Shown: in pieces, positions 32,151 to 44,100 of the stretch
Numbering within the stretch: position 1 is the stretch's first letter
Layout: the number at the start of each line of letters is the position of its first letter
Assembly: GCA_014529385.2 (NCBI GenBank)
Contig: CM043944.1
Span: 83,128,884 to 83,192,883 of the forward strand
From: Adiantum capillus-veneris
Taxonomy: Eukaryota > Streptophyta > Polypodiopsida > Polypodiales > Pteridaceae
DNA: 64,000 nucleotides
Reading direction: 5' to 3'
Program-made: the position numbers and the translations under genes
Notes under the pieces: generated by a model
Databases searched by the model: none
Seen by the model: only the letters and a program-made list of their open reading frames with translations
What the model was told of the DNA's origin: nothing

Positions 32151-32363
32151 ATGGATAATGGCCCAGAAATTTTCCCTTTTTACTTCACACCACATATTAG
32201 GATAAATATTGCACTCAGTAGAAAGATACATTTTCAACAGCGTATGGTGTTTATGTTTGGGGCTATAAGAACAGGGGAAATTCTTGCATCTCCACAACCT
32301 GTCATTCTACCTCTCATCAACTACCACACTTCTTTTGATATACATGTGTTCATTTTATTTTAA
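32151..32363 (+). CDS. TAT accessory ORF a2, 70 residues, duplicate of a1
   Basis: ATG 32151 to TAA, exactly 70 residues like a1, 21 bases after it. The conserved end is PVILPLINYHTSFDIHVF. The pair has diverged to about 39 percent identity with no insertion or deletion, so the duplication is old and the frame was kept under protein-level constraint. No known family recognised. Confidence 0.6.
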   Translation: MDNGPEIFPFYFTPHIRINIALSRKIHFQQRMVFMFGAIRTGEILASPQPVILPLINYHTSFDIHVFILF

Positions 32364-32393
32364 AATGAAGTGCAACCAAACAAAATAGTGTGT

Positions 32394-32929
32394 ATGTTGG
32401 TTTTTTTTTTGTCCAAGTTTGTTACAAAAACAAAAACGATCATTTGTTCTAACAAGGAGTGTTTGTGCAGTGAAAGTTCAATCCTTAGAGATCTAGCTCT
32501 ATTACCGATTGAGTTGCAGGAGCAGGTAGTAAAGCATCTCCCTCATAACAAGAGGGTGGTGAAGCTAAGACGAAAGGTCCTACGTGTGGATTCCATTTTC
32601 CTTTTGTTGTTGGGCACTAAGGAAGACCGCACATTCATCCAAATAGTGTGTGCCCTAAGATTGGTAAATAGAGTGAAATTTGGTGTTTGGCGAGTGCATT
32701 TCACCATTGAGGAAGACTCTTTAGGAAACTTTGGCAAGAGTTCATGCTTCATAGACTCACATTTGGTGAATTTTTCCCTCATTTGCGTCTTATGTATAGT
32801 CTTCCTTTCACTTTCAACAAAGGAGATAGGGAGCTATTTAGGGCTTGTCTTAATAAAGAGAGCATAGAGAAGATTTCAAATTTGTATAAATTCTCATCCT
32901 TCTCTACTTTCTATGACACTTGTTCATAG
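32394..32929 (+). pseudogene. TAT accessory ORF b1, frameshifted
   Basis: Read from ATG 32394 in one frame to about 32735, then one phase on to the stop near 32929. It aligns along its length with ORF b2: DRTFIQIVCALRLVNRVKF versus DLVFIQIACALGIVEQVQF, and LTFGEFFPHLRLMYSLPF versus LSFEEFQPFLELINSLPL. The frameshift is therefore a lesion, between LGNFGK and EFMLHRL. Near the N-terminus, LALLPIELQEQVVKHLPHNK is loosely F-box-like. Function unknown. Confidence 0.55.
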
Positions 32930-32962
32930 AGACATTGTAAATCTCTTGATGCTTATGAATGA

Positions 32963-33445
32963 TTTAACCATAATCCTAAGGAGTTTTTGTCCAGGAGTTT
33001 TGTGTCACAAGTGGAATCTTTAAATCTTGCAAGCTTGATTGGACTTGAGGAGGATGTTCTTTATGAAATTGTGAGAAGGTTGTCTCATTCCGACTATGTG
33101 GAACTCGAAGGAAAGGAGCTCCTAGTCAATTGCTACTTTCTCACAGCCTTCGACGAGCATGAAGATCTAGTTTTTATACAAATCGCTTGTGCATTGGGAA
33201 TTGTAGAGCAAGTGCAATTTGTTACTTGGGACGTGGTTGCTCTTCTAGATCCAAAAAATGAAGTTTTAGAGATTTTTGTATATCACCTTAGCTTTGAAGA
33301 ATTTCAACCCTTCTTAGAGCTCATAAATAGTCTACCCTTATGTTTTGATCAAACAAATCGAGACCTCATTGAAGCTTGGATAGCTGAAGAAGAAAACCTA
33401 GAGTGGTACTTTCTTACTTCTTCATTTGCAGGCGAGTGGTTTTGA
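32963..33445 (+). CDS. TAT accessory ORF b2, about 150 residues
   Basis: Open from the TGA at 32960 to the stop at 33443, with no ATG anywhere in the frame. A splice-acceptor-like TTTTTGTCCAG ends at 32994, so it may be an exon joined to an upstream leader. It includes IGLEEDVLYEIVRRLSHSDY, a weak F-box-like stretch, then DLVFIQIACALGIVEQVQF, YHLSFEEFQPFLELINSLPL and NRDLIEAWIAEEENLEWYFL. It is intact, unlike its duplicate b1. It has no retroviral domain. It may be a captured host sequence. Confidence 0.5.
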   Translation, partial: FNHNPKEFLSRSFVSQVESLNLASLIGLEEDVLYEIVRRLSHSDYVELEGKELLVNCYFLTAFDEHEDLVFIQIACALGIVEQVQFVTWDVVALLDPKNEVLEIFVYHLSFEEFQPFLELINSLPLCFDQTNRDLIEAWIAEEENLEWYFLTSSFAGEWF

Positions 33446-33581
33446 ATTTCTATTGTATCCCTTGTTGCAACTCGTGTTGTAATCTTTCATAATAATGGAA
33501 AGCCAACGCCAAATGTCCGGATATCCTCTTTTCTTTGGAGAGCTTGGAGAGGATGCATAATTATTTTTAGCAAATTTCAAG

Positions 33582-34433
33582 ATGTCTTGCCATATGAAGA
33601 GGATAGTAACTGATCAAGAGCACGTAGAAATGTTTGAGGTGGTCCTTAGGAAAGATGTTAGCACTTGGTTTGACTCTTTGCCTGAGGAAGTTAAGGATAA
33701 TTACACAAAAGTTTTGAATCATTTCAAGAGATACTTCTTTGATCCCCAAAACACTCAAAAACTATGGCAAGACATTGTTTCTCATAAGCAAAAAGATTTA
33801 GATGACTACTACTTGTACAAGCAAGAGTTTCTACGTCTTTGGGCTCTATGGATACGAAATGTTGCTGACCCTGGTGATGGTGCAGAATTTCTAAAGAAGG
33901 AGAGATTCATAGCTGGACTCTTTCATGATCTTAAGGTAAAGGTGGAGGCGGATGCACTTGCCACCTATGATGCAGTTGAAATTAGAGCTTCCAAGAAGTA
34001 TAGGAAACTCAAGTGCCTAAGGGGAGAGGTTCCAATAGAAGGTCTTACACCCAAAGGTAAGTCACAAGCATCGACATCTAGGGAGCTTCCTGAGGTAACA
34101 GCTGAAGTAATCGAGAAGTTAAATGAATCTTTAAGTAGCCTGTCAATTCACCTTGCACAAGCTATAGGTCCAAAAGGACAAGCAAAGAAGTCTGAAGAGC
34201 GAGATCCACGACCTAAGAGAGTCTTACAATGTTGGAATTGCGGAGAGTCTGGACATGGGATGTATAATTGTCCTTGGCCCCGTGGGGAGCCAGGGAGACC
34301 TAACTTGAATTACTCAGTGATGAATGCAGGTGAAGGAACTAGTCAGCAACCCAAAGGCCAAATGGAGCAAGACCACCTCCACAAGGAGTGGAAGGAGTTC
34401 CACCTTTGCCATACCCAAATGTGCATGTGGTAG
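33582..34433 (+). CDS. gag: TAT Gag
   Basis: ATG 33582. The Gag core has DVSTWFDSLPEEVKDNYTKV, FKRYFFDPQNTQKLW and LDDYYLYKQEFLRLWAL, followed by FIAGLFHDLKVKVEA. One classical zinc knuckle, CWNCGESGHGMYNC, is at about residues 216-229. The frame ends at 34431, but the more plausible continuation (PPLPYPNVHVVEV) is one phase back and leads into the protease. An indel at about 34360-34380 is likely; a programmed -1 shift is the alternative. Confidence 0.8.
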   Translation: MSCHMKRIVTDQEHVEMFEVVLRKDVSTWFDSLPEEVKDNYTKVLNHFKRYFFDPQNTQKLWQDIVSHKQKDLDDYYLYKQEFLRLWALWIRNVADPGDGAEFLKKERFIAGLFHDLKVKVEADALATYDAVEIRASKKYRKLKCLRGEVPIEGLTPKGKSQASTSRELPEVTAEVIEKLNESLSSLSIHLAQAIGPKGQAKKSEERDPRPKRVLQCWNCGESGHGMYNCPWPRGEPGRPNLNYSVMNAGEGTSQQPKGQMEQDHLHKEWKEFHLCHTQMCMW

Positions 34434-35119
34434 AGGTGACAAATTCAAAAGAGGTTGACATGGAAGCAAATGGAATTAAGCGTGGCCGTGGAAAAGGGAA
34501 GGAGAAAGAAGGAGTCACGTCACAAAGTGATCATGGACGAGAAAAGAAGGCAAAGGAGACCAAGGAAACCAATAGGAATCGACGTCGTATCAACCTCCAA
34601 GACTTCCGTCTTGGATATGGTATGGCTCCATACAACTTGTTGGAAGACATGAGAGGTAAGGGTCCTGATATCTCATGGCCTCAGTTTCTTGCATTATGCC
34701 CACAAGTTAGGAGGGATTTAAAAAAGGCAGTTAGCACTAGGAGAAAGGTAAAAGAGAGTGTGCCTATTGTAAAAATTTCACAAGCTGAAATGAATGAGGA
34801 TATTACACCGGTGCTAGATTGTTACATCAAAGGAAGATTGGTTAGGAAAGGTCTAGTGGATGGGGGTGAACAAATTTGCATCATGACAAAGGGACTCATG
34901 CAAAGACTAGGCATGCACATCCATGAGACACCTGAAATCAAAGTGAAAATGGCAAACAATAGCAAGGCTAGGTGCGTAGGCATTTGTAAAAATGTTTTTG
35001 TGGAGGCCTTTGGCATTAAGAAGGCAGTGGATTTCTATGTCATGTCTACCAAAGGAAATGGTTACCCATTTATCCTAGGAAGACCATGGCTTTGCAGGAT
35101 TGGGAGAGTGGGAAGCTAA
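34388..35119 (+). CDS. TAT aspartic protease region
   Basis: Open frame overlapping gag in another phase; its first codon is not ATG. A Lys/Arg-rich part (KRGRGKGKEKEGV) comes first, then FRLGYGMAPYNLLEDM. The retropepsin has GLVDGGEQICIMTKGLMQRL at the active site and GYPFILGRPWLCRIG. The active site is DGG, not DSG or DTG. The catalytic Asp remains. It ends at TAA 35117, and pol lies in yet another phase. Confidence 0.7.
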   Translation: MEGVPPLPYPNVHVVEVTNSKEVDMEANGIKRGRGKGKEKEGVTSQSDHGREKKAKETKETNRNRRRINLQDFRLGYGMAPYNLLEDMRGKGPDISWPQFLALCPQVRRDLKKAVSTRRKVKESVPIVKISQAEMNEDITPVLDCYIKGRLVRKGLVDGGEQICIMTKGLMQRLGMHIHETPEIKVKMANNSKARCVGICKNVFVEAFGIKKAVDFYVMSTKGNGYPFILGRPWLCRIGRVGS

Positions 35120-35312
35120 TTAGCAGGAATGCAATCATAAGAAGGTTGTCTTTGACATGAAGGAGCAACGCCAAGAGGAGCTCCATGAAGAATCATCTCA
35201 AAGTGAGACGTGGACCGATAGCACTTCAGAAGGAGAAAGTAGCGGCAGCATTACTGAGGAGGAGTCTTCCATTGAAGTCATGGGGGTAAGGTTTAAGCCA
35301 AACAACCAATAG

Positions 35313-38300
35313 ACCTCTTGCCCAAATTTGGAAGAGGTAGGTTCCCAAGAGAACCAAAAAGTGGAAGATGAAAGAATGCTAGAAGGTATGTTATCTACAA
35401 CACTTACAAAGGATGAAAGAAAGGAGCTCAAAGGAGTGTTAAGGCAATTTCCGAGGCTTTTTGCTAAAGACTACACCGATGTGCGTGGAGTAGATGTTGT
35501 TCAACACAAAATTGAGTTGAAGCTAGAGGCCACACCTAAGGCTCAGAAGCTACGAAGGCTAGGAGTCATCAAGGGACAGGCTTTACTCAAGGATTTAAGA
35601 AAGCTTCTAGCAGCAGGTTTCATTTATCCAGTGGATAATTCAGAGTGGGTCTCTCCCGTTGTTGTCACTCCTAAGAAAAACAGCAAGTGGAGGGTGTGTG
35701 TTGATTACCGTCCACTCAATGAGGCAACAAAAAGAGATCACTTTCCCCTCCCATTTCAAGATGAGATACTAAATGAGGTAGCTGGTCATGAGAAGTACAC
35801 TGTGTGTGATGGCTACTCGGGTTACTTTCAAATAGGTATCGCATTGGAAGATCAATTGAAAACAACCTTCATCACTCCTTGGGGTTGTTATGCTTTTAGA
35901 GTCATGCCATTTGGCCTGACAAATGCTCCTGCAACTTTCCAACGCTTCATGAACATGGTGTTTCAAGCATTCTTTGGAAAGTCCATTAGGGTTTTTATTG
36001 ATGATTTTTGCATTTATAGCTCAAAATCATTGCATCTACAAAGGGTAGAAGAAGGTTTAAACAAGCTCTACGACATGGGAGGTCAACTCAACCCCGACAA
36101 GTGTCGCATAGGTGAGGATGAAGTGATCTTGCTTGGTCACAAGGTTTCCTATAAAGGCATTGAGGTGGATCCTTCAAAGGCAAAGGATTTTATTGAGCTC
36201 CCATCACCTAAGAATCTCAAAGAGGTCATCTCATTCATTCAAAAGGTGAAGTATATGTCACGCTTTATTCACTTAGCTTCGGAGTTGCTTCATCCTTTGC
36301 AAAAGTTGACACAACAAGTAGAATTTGCATGGTCTGATGAGCTTGAAGAGTACTTTTATAACATTAAAGTCATTTTGTCAGAGCTACCAACACTCATGCC
36401 TCCTTGTTGGGAGTACACATTCTTTGTTAGCTCTAGTGTTGGAAAGGAAAAAATTGGTGCAGTTTTATTACAACAAGATCCCCACAGTACCAGGATGCGA
36501 CCCATCTACTTGGCTAGTAGGGTCATGAATGCTTTGGAGAGAGGCTACACGGAGGCAGAACTCATGATGCTTTCTCTCATGTTTACGGTGAGAAAGTTTA
36601 GATCCTACTTGCTACCAAAACCTTTTGTAATTCTCACTGCAGAAAATTTGTTTCCTTGGGTGTCATCTCAAATAAAACCTAGTACTAGGATCTCAAAGTG
36701 GATTATGGAATTGCAAGAGTTCCAATACTCTTTCAAGGTAGAAGATAGTGTGCATGCACAATTGGCAGGGATCCTTACTTATAGGGTACATGAGAAGGAG
36801 ATTAAGGTGCATGAAGTAAAGACCCTACCATTGCCACCACCTAAAAGTATTCCTAATGCTTTTACCTTGTTCTTTGATGGAGCTTTTCGACGAGCCACAG
36901 GAAAAGCATGGGGAGGGATAGTGTTGCTTAACCCAAGTGGGGAGGTGGTCATGAAAGAGAAGGTCAATCTACCAGGTTCAACTAGCAACAATGAAGCAGA
37001 ATACGACGCACTAATTCATGGTTTAAAGATATGCATTGGCCAAGGTATACAACGTCTCATGGTAAAAGGGGATGCACTTCTCATTGTGAAGCAAATTTTA
37101 GGCATTTGGACATGCAAGAATGAAAGCCTAAGGACAAAAGTTCATGCCATTCGTAGATTGTTTAATCAATTGGAAGAAGTGCAACTATATCATATTCCTA
37201 GGAAACAGAATGAAGATGCCGATTTACTTGCACAGCAAGTAGTTACATGTGTTGAGAAAGAAGTGCAGGTCATCATGGTGGTAGCAACTGTCAAGCAACC
37301 GAGATACCAGGTATTGGAGTCATTGACTCCTATTATTAGCTACATTTTGGAGGGTGAGTTTCCACAAGACTTCACGAAGGCTCAGAAGAGGAGACTCATG
37401 AAGAAGGCAAGCGCGTATCTCTTCCTAGAAGGATCCCTCTATCAAAGAGGGAAGGATCAAGTGTGCAGAAGAGTACCAACTATCAAGGAAATTCTAGCCA
37501 TTCTAAAAGGTTTACATGAAGAGGCATGTGGTGGTCATTTTTCCCAAGAGTTAACTGTGAAGAAGATTTTGCTTGCAGGGTATGTTTGGCCAAGTCTGCA
37601 TGTGGATGTCCAACATTGGTGTAAAAGTTGTCACAATTGTCAGGTAAATGGGAATAGAAGATTGGTTTATGGTCCAAGGAAAATCATGTTTGCACCCTTT
37701 GAAAAGTGGGGCATTGATGCTATGGGTCCTCTGCCTAGGACAAAAAATGGTAAACTCTACATTCTAGTGGCTGTAGACTATATGACTAGGTGGGTGGAAG
37801 CACAAAGTGTGGCAAAGGTAAATGAGATGACAGTGAGCAAATTTGTCTACACTCACATTTGTTGTAGATTTGGCACACCTTTGGAGATTGTTTCTGATAA
37901 TGGTCCAGGGTTTAGAAAGGACTTGCTCACGGAAGTCTGTGAAGAACTTCACATTCTACATCTTCATAGTACACCCTACTATCCCCAATCAAATGGTTTG
38001 GTAGAAAAAGCTAATGGTGTCATTGCATGCATCATTAGAAAGATGGTAAAAAACAAGACAAAGTTGTGGGATGACTTCTTGGATGGTGCATTGTGGGCGT
38101 ACCGAACCACATATAGGGAAGCCACGGAGTTCACACCATTTCACTTGGTCTATGGTCAAGAGGCTTTACAACCAATTGAGCTCAACATTCCAACAATGCG
38201 ACTTCATGGCAAAGCAACACAAGATGATCAAGAAGCATGGATGGATCAACTTCTTACCTTAGCTGAGCTTGAGTGGAAAAGAGAAGCATCATACGAGTGC

Positions 38301-38708
38301 TACAAGAGGAAAGCCACACAGACGAAGGAAAAGCTTGACAAGAAACTGAAGGACAAAGGCATCAATGAAGGAGATCTTGTGCTAAGGTATGACAATCGAC
38401 TCGATAATCGTTTTGATGCCAAGTTTGAAACTAGATGGTAGGGGCCATACATAGTCAAGAAGGCTTTCAATTCAAGTTACTATCAACATATGGACTTGAA
38501 TGGGAAAGAGCACTCCAGGAAGGTAAACGGGTATCGCTTGAAGCCTTATTTGAGTCGCCTTCTACCAAAGATCTGTCAAAAGGTAGCTATCTCATGTAAG
38601 TATTGTTCCGTGAAGCATGAGTGTAACTCAAAGAAAAATTCTAAGGGGCCAAACAATGAAGAGCTTGTCAAGGACTCTGAAGTAGTCTCTTTGGAAAAGA
38701 TGCTTTAA
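35313..38708 (+). CDS. pol: TAT Pol: RT, RNase H, second RNase H, integrase
   Basis: Open from the TAG at 35310 to a TAG at 38439, then open in the same phase to 38708. RT has WRVCVDYRPLNEAT, MPFGLTNAPATFQRFMN and the catalytic FIDDF. The gypsy RNase H has YTEAELMMLSLMFTVRKF. A second RNase H of plant type has LFFDGAFRRATGKAWGG, NNEAEYDALIHGL, KGDALLIVKQI and HIPRKQNEDADLLA. Integrase has HEEACGGHF and CKSCHNCQ, then GIDAMGPLP, SDNGPGF and GLVEKAN with D-X35-E spacing. The TAG at 38439 falls inside the conserved WxGPYIVKK end motif, so it replaced a sense codon. Confidence 0.88.
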
Positions 38709-38734
38709 AATGGTACATGAATATACCATCATCC

Positions 38735-38748
38735 TGGGGGAGGGCTAA
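38735..38748 (+). other. TAT polypurine tract
   Basis: TGGGGGAGGGCTAA directly before the 3' LTR. Confidence 0.75.
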
Positions 38749-40963
38749 TGATAGCCGTTTTTTGGCTCTCTGTCATTTTCATAGTGAGTTACCTCACCCT
38801 ATCAAATCACTCAAACACTGTGGTTACCCTAACCCTTTCACTGTATATAGGTGTGTGTGAGTTAGGGGACTTTTCCCATATCTTCTTAAAAACCCTCAAT
38901 TAGCTAGTCACACTGGGCTAGTTGAGCCAAAAAATAAAATAAAAAATATAAGTATATTATGGTCCATTTTTGTGTAAATATTTCATTGTATATAGGGCCT
39001 AAATAAAATGATTTTTCATAATTATTTTGGTATTTATTTAAATATTTCTACCTATGGTGTGTTATTTATGCTATGTACATTGACTCACCATTACCATATT
39101 TTTTCTTACCATTTTGCATACTCTTTATTCCATATAAAAATAATTTCATGCAAGCTTCTCTTATTTTTGGTGTAACTCCATCCCAACAAAAATCCAAAAA
39201 AACTAGTTCTATTTATGTGTATATTTTTTCACTATTGTGATTTTTTCATTCCTACATCTATTCTCTATTACTCTCATAAATTAGACCACCAAAAATATTC
39301 ATCTTTTTATGGTAGACTTATAATGAGAGAGATTTATTTTGACCCCTTTATATTTTTTCCACCTATATTATTTATATTTGACATGTACATATTTTTTTTA
39401 GACCCCTCAATATTTGATTTTCTTAGTTGTACTATTCACTTATATCATGATCTTAACAATATCTTCAATTATAGACCTACCAAATAAAGTCAAGGGTATG
39501 TGGCATGCATGCACTATGGGGGGTTCACTCTCGGAGGTATTCAAAAGAATCATCCAAAGAAGGACCCCACAAGGACTTTGTGCAGTGGAAAAAAACAGTC
39601 GGTTTTGCTGAATTTTTAAAGATCACTTGCTCTCCGAATTTGAAAAGGTGATACAAACAAAAGTTGTAGCTCGTGGGCTACACTTTCACCTCAAATTTTT
39701 TCATATTTGTTTGAGCTACAAGTTGTGAGCTATAATTTTATTGGTTTCACACACACTTCTCCACTCATCATCCCCACCTCTCTCACCACTCCTCTCTACA
39801 CCCTACTCACCTTCTTCTCAACCTTGAAGAATAAGAGAAACCATGGTGAACTCATGTCTCCTACACACACTTCGATTCCAAAATTGACCACCTAGTCTCA
39901 TTTTTCTTCATCCATATTACCAATATCTATCAAATAAACCACAAAATTCAGCCTCTTCTCTTGAAAGATAGCATCATGGTGATTGATTACTCATGTTCAC
40001 TTACCTTGGCTCCCAAGGAAGGTCAAGAGTGGAGAAAAAACGTACCGTCAAAGATAGTGGATCGCAACAAGCATCAAAATTGACCCTACTCAAGACACTT
40101 GGAGCATCAACATTGTAAGAAATCCATATTTTCTTACCTATTAAGAGTTTTTTCTTCCTTATTTGTATCCTACTTGGATACTCCCATTGTAAATATCCAA
40201 TTCCATTTGTAAATCAATAAAAATACTAACTCTACTAATTTACTAACACTAACCTACTATGAAAAGTCCTATCACCTCCACTTCTCTCCTCTCTCTCTTC
40301 TTCATCTATCCACACCAACTTCTTGATAATTCCAAGCAAAAGAAATTAGATAAGTGCTGAAAATCTAACCCAACCATGGTTAGAGGAGTAACCCTAGCCC
40401 TCAAAATTGCTCATTGTCTTATGCATGTGCATGTGTTGTAATAGGGGTGATTAGCAAGGGAACTCTATGCCATTGTAAGAGAGAGAGTGATCATTCAATT
40501 GAGAGTAGCAAATCTATCATTTCTCCTACTAGTGTAAGCCCAAAATTTGCTGAATCAAGGATGGATTTGGACTAAGCTTGGATACTTTGTTCTCTCTTCC
40601 AACGTGAAGTAATGGACAACAATGATGTGTAAGTGTCTTGGTGTTTTTTTTTTTAAGTTCTTGATAGCTTGTCTCTAGGTGTTGTCATCAATTTAGCCAT
40701 AAATCCCACATACTGTAAGAGGGCGACAGGGTGGAGAGGACTCCCCTGGACTTAAGACAATGATTGGGGTGGCTTTTCTTGTGATGTGTGTGGTGTAATT
40801 TACTCAAGCTATGTTGAACAAATACTAATCTCACTTTGATTGGTCATGACAGATTTGTAAGAAGGTATTAATGCAACAAGCACCCCCTCCCCCTTCTCTC
40901 TCTTTCTTACATATAAAATTGTGTTTGCTTGATCATTGCCGATACATTTCAAAGCAGCCCGAG

Positions 40964-41019
<56 letters not shown>

Positions 41020-41182
41020 ACGCGTCCTAGTTCGCATCCAAAACTAGGTGGTGCCCCAAATTTGTGTAGGGTTAGGGTGTGTGTTTGTTGTTTTTTTCCA
41101 ACCCCAACCCAATTGAGCAGCACGGGAGCCTAGAAGAGTGCTTAGAGGCCACTCTTCTTGTTGCCCGCCCCGGACCGCCTCA
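38749..41182 (+). repeat. TAT 3' LTR
   Basis: 2434 bp, largely colinear with the 5' LTR. It lacks the 112 bp corresponding to 31135-31246 (with the TATA box) and about 57 bp near 39746, but keeps 174 bp (40492-40665) absent from the 5' LTR. Confidence 0.9.
40970..41018. repeat. (CT)n microsatellite in TAT 3' LTR
   Basis: CT run of about 49 bases at the same place as the one in the 5' LTR. Confidence 0.95.
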
Positions 41183-41186
41183 ATAC

Positions 41187-44100
41187 CAATGTTGTGGGAA
41201 TCTCCTCTTAAGAGGATAATTCAAAAATGAAAGAAAAATAAAAGAAGAAAGCTGTTATGTCGCCCTGCTCCCTGCTCTCTCTCTCTCTCTCTCTTGCACG
41301 CAATTTGCGGCCCTTTTTTGGCTCAACCCCGCTAGCTGTGGCTACACACACACACCCGTGCCCTGGTTCCTCGTTGGCAGCTTTGGTGCTACTCACACAC
41401 ACCCCACTTGCCTCGCCACTTTTGGCTTGGAATTCACACACACACACACACACACACCCCCGCTATCCACGGTCCCCACCAAGCTGACTCGCAAGCGCCA
41501 TTTTTGTTGGCTGACTCGCAATGCCCCTGCGCATATACACATGACCCCGTTTGCACGCCTTTTCAGTCTCGGGCTCCAAAACCTCACCAGTGGGGCTGCA
41601 GACCATATCGCCAAGGTTCGCTCCCCGTGTCTTGCCTGTTGCACGGTATTGTTGCAGCCTGATGACCATGCCCACTTGCGCGTGGGACCGACTCGTTCCA
41701 TACAATCAGGATTCCGCCACGACAACTCGTGCATAAGATGAAAAGGTAGAATAAAATAAGCTCAATTTTTTGGAAAATGTGGGCACCCTTTGAAGAACAA
41801 ATATGAGCGTCGCTAAACGAATTTGAGAGATTCAATTGAGCTTGTAGTTGTGCAAGAAAAACGATGATTTAAGTGGCAAGTTTTGAGAAAGAGAAATTCA
41901 CAATGGCCAATCAAGACCAAAAGTTAAACAAAATCGAGTATAAAATGATATAATTGGCTTGGTGGTATGTTTTTTCATTCATTGTGACCATTGTTGTGTC
42001 TATCACCGAGCTTACGCATCAATAAATCCAAAATGATGATTTTCATAATTGCATTTTGCTCACTATTGTTTGGATAGCTCTCTTTTGCTTTTTGATATGT
42101 ATGTCATTTGTGCTATGAAAAGGCATTATTCTTTCATGCAGGTCATCGTAGGGAGGTTCATTGAGATCAAATTGTGTCACATTGACTCATATTGTGCTCA
42201 ATAGATCTTATTGATCATGCTATATGTGTTAATCAAAGAATGTTGCTACATAAGAGCAGGCGGGCATTGATTGTGTGTGCCTATATTGCAACATTGAAAA
42301 TTTTTCATTGAGATTTTCAATCGAGCATTGTTTTAGTCCTATTTGGAAATTCTCATTGCGCTAAAAGGCAAGTTCTTGTTGAAATGCATTTGAGTTTCTC
42401 AATTGTGAGAACTACATTGAGCATGAATCCATGTTTGATTGAGGTATTTTGTGCATTTTAGTGCTTCATATGAATGCAAATCCTTGCAAAAGCACTAATT
42501 TTTGAGCTTGTTTGAAAGATCTTGAGATAGCAATAGCACAATTTGTGATTGAACATGACATTTGTAGTGCTTATATTGTGTTGACCATATGAATGTAAAG
42601 CACTAATGATTTGAGTTTTTTGAAGGGATGTGGCAAGGTTGAACTTTCATTGATCCAAGAAGGGGTCATCATTGCAAAACTTGGCTATTTAAAGCCATTC
42701 CCATTCTTTGGGTTAAAAGTTGTATACATGCTAGCTCGTAGCTTGGTTTAAAATGCAATTTTTTTCATTTGCGCTAGTGTTAGCCAAATTTTTTGAGAGC
42801 TTTCAAGTACATAATTTGGCTATTGAGAGCCATTCATTTTCATTTCATCAAGTTGCAGTCGTCTCTAGCTCATAGATTGCTCTAAAATGGTTAAATTTCG
42901 TTTGAGCTAGTCTTTAGCCAACTTGTTGGAGCTTTATGTTGTACAATTCGGCTTTCAAGAGCCACTTCATTTTATCAAAGTTGCATTATTTTCAGCTCTT
43001 GGCTTGTTTTTAATTCCATATTTCATTGAGCTAGAAACTAATCAACTTTTGCAACATGCTTGAGAGATGGTAAAAATTGCAAAATTTTCTTATGTCGAAG
43101 CTTATTCTCTCTCATTTTTTTATGTGTATGCATAAATTTACTATCAAAGAAGATCATGTGCATAACCAAAGGCACTTTTTTCCCTTGGGTTTTTACCCTT
43201 TGGCAAATTCGTATATGCAAGACCCTAGTTTAGGTTTTTCATTAATGTTTTTGTGTGCATTTGGCTTTCAATAATTGGCTTTTGTAGCTTGTGTTTACAC
43301 TTAGCTTCAAAAAGCTTCTGTTGCAAATAAAAATATCAAGAGTCTTCTCTACAAAGGGGATGCTTGCTCAAGGATGCTCAAAAGAGCATGAATAGGTGTA
43401 ATCCTTCCATGATTTTGCTCTTTTGTTCATATCTCCATTCTCTATGCTTGGCTTAAGTAATTTTTGCTTCTAAGCTATGGTTTTTTCATTTTCAAAAGCT
43501 AGGCATACTAAAGTTTCAACACTTTGCTTTGTGAATATTAACTCATCAAAAAATTTGGTTTTATGTGTGTTAATCATAGGTAATTGGCCTTGACCTTAGT
43601 TTAATGTAGGTTCATTTATCATTGGTCCTAGACTCTTAATGATAGTCTTAAAACTCCATTCATTTTAAACATGATCTAGGGCTATGATTAGGCTTTATTC
43701 CTTTAGTCCAATTGCCATTAGCATCTCATATTGGAAGAAATTAAAAAAGTGCTAAAAATTTGAAATAATGAAGCAAAAAAGTGTCAAGAAAAAGTAGCAA
43801 AAATGCTACTAGACACACGAAAAGAAAATTTATATGTTATGCTGTGTCCATGTGAGGCCTAGCGCCTTATTGGCACTTGGCAGGCGAGGGGAATTACCCT
43901 GGCCCGCTTGGTCAAGGTCCTAAACCGATGCCCTGGGCTGATAGGGGTTAGCCGTCACCTTGGTAGGCTAGTAGGCTTTTTGGAACACCTTCTTGAGGGT
44001 TCAAGAAGCCAAGAGTCGTACCTAGACTTGCCTTAGGGTGGTAGCCTTGTGATGTGTTTTACTTTTTTCAATTAATAACAAAAACAAAACTTCCATGAGC

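Larger units (their letters stand above)
29423..41182 (+). mobile_element. TAT: Tat-like Ty3/gypsy element with extra 5' ORFs
   Basis: LTRs 29423-31838 and 38749-41182, TG...CA ends and probable 4-bp target duplication ATAC (29419-29422 and 41183-41186). Order: duplicated accessory ORFs, gag, protease, RT, RNase H, second plant-type RNase H, integrase. Dual RNase H is the hallmark of the Tat clade. Gag, protease and pol are in different phases and have stops, and the LTRs carry different deletions, so this copy looks inactive and not recent. Confidence 0.85.

Noticed and set aside
34360-34433. Programmed -1 frameshift between TAT gag and protease
   Set aside because: No clear slippery heptamer is visible in the overlap, and the other boundaries in this copy are also broken, so decay is the simpler reading.
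41190-41740. GC-rich block after TAT as a separate LTR
   Set aside because: A reversed primer-like ATACCAAT starts it, but this overlaps the TAT target duplication and no LTR end or partner could be found.
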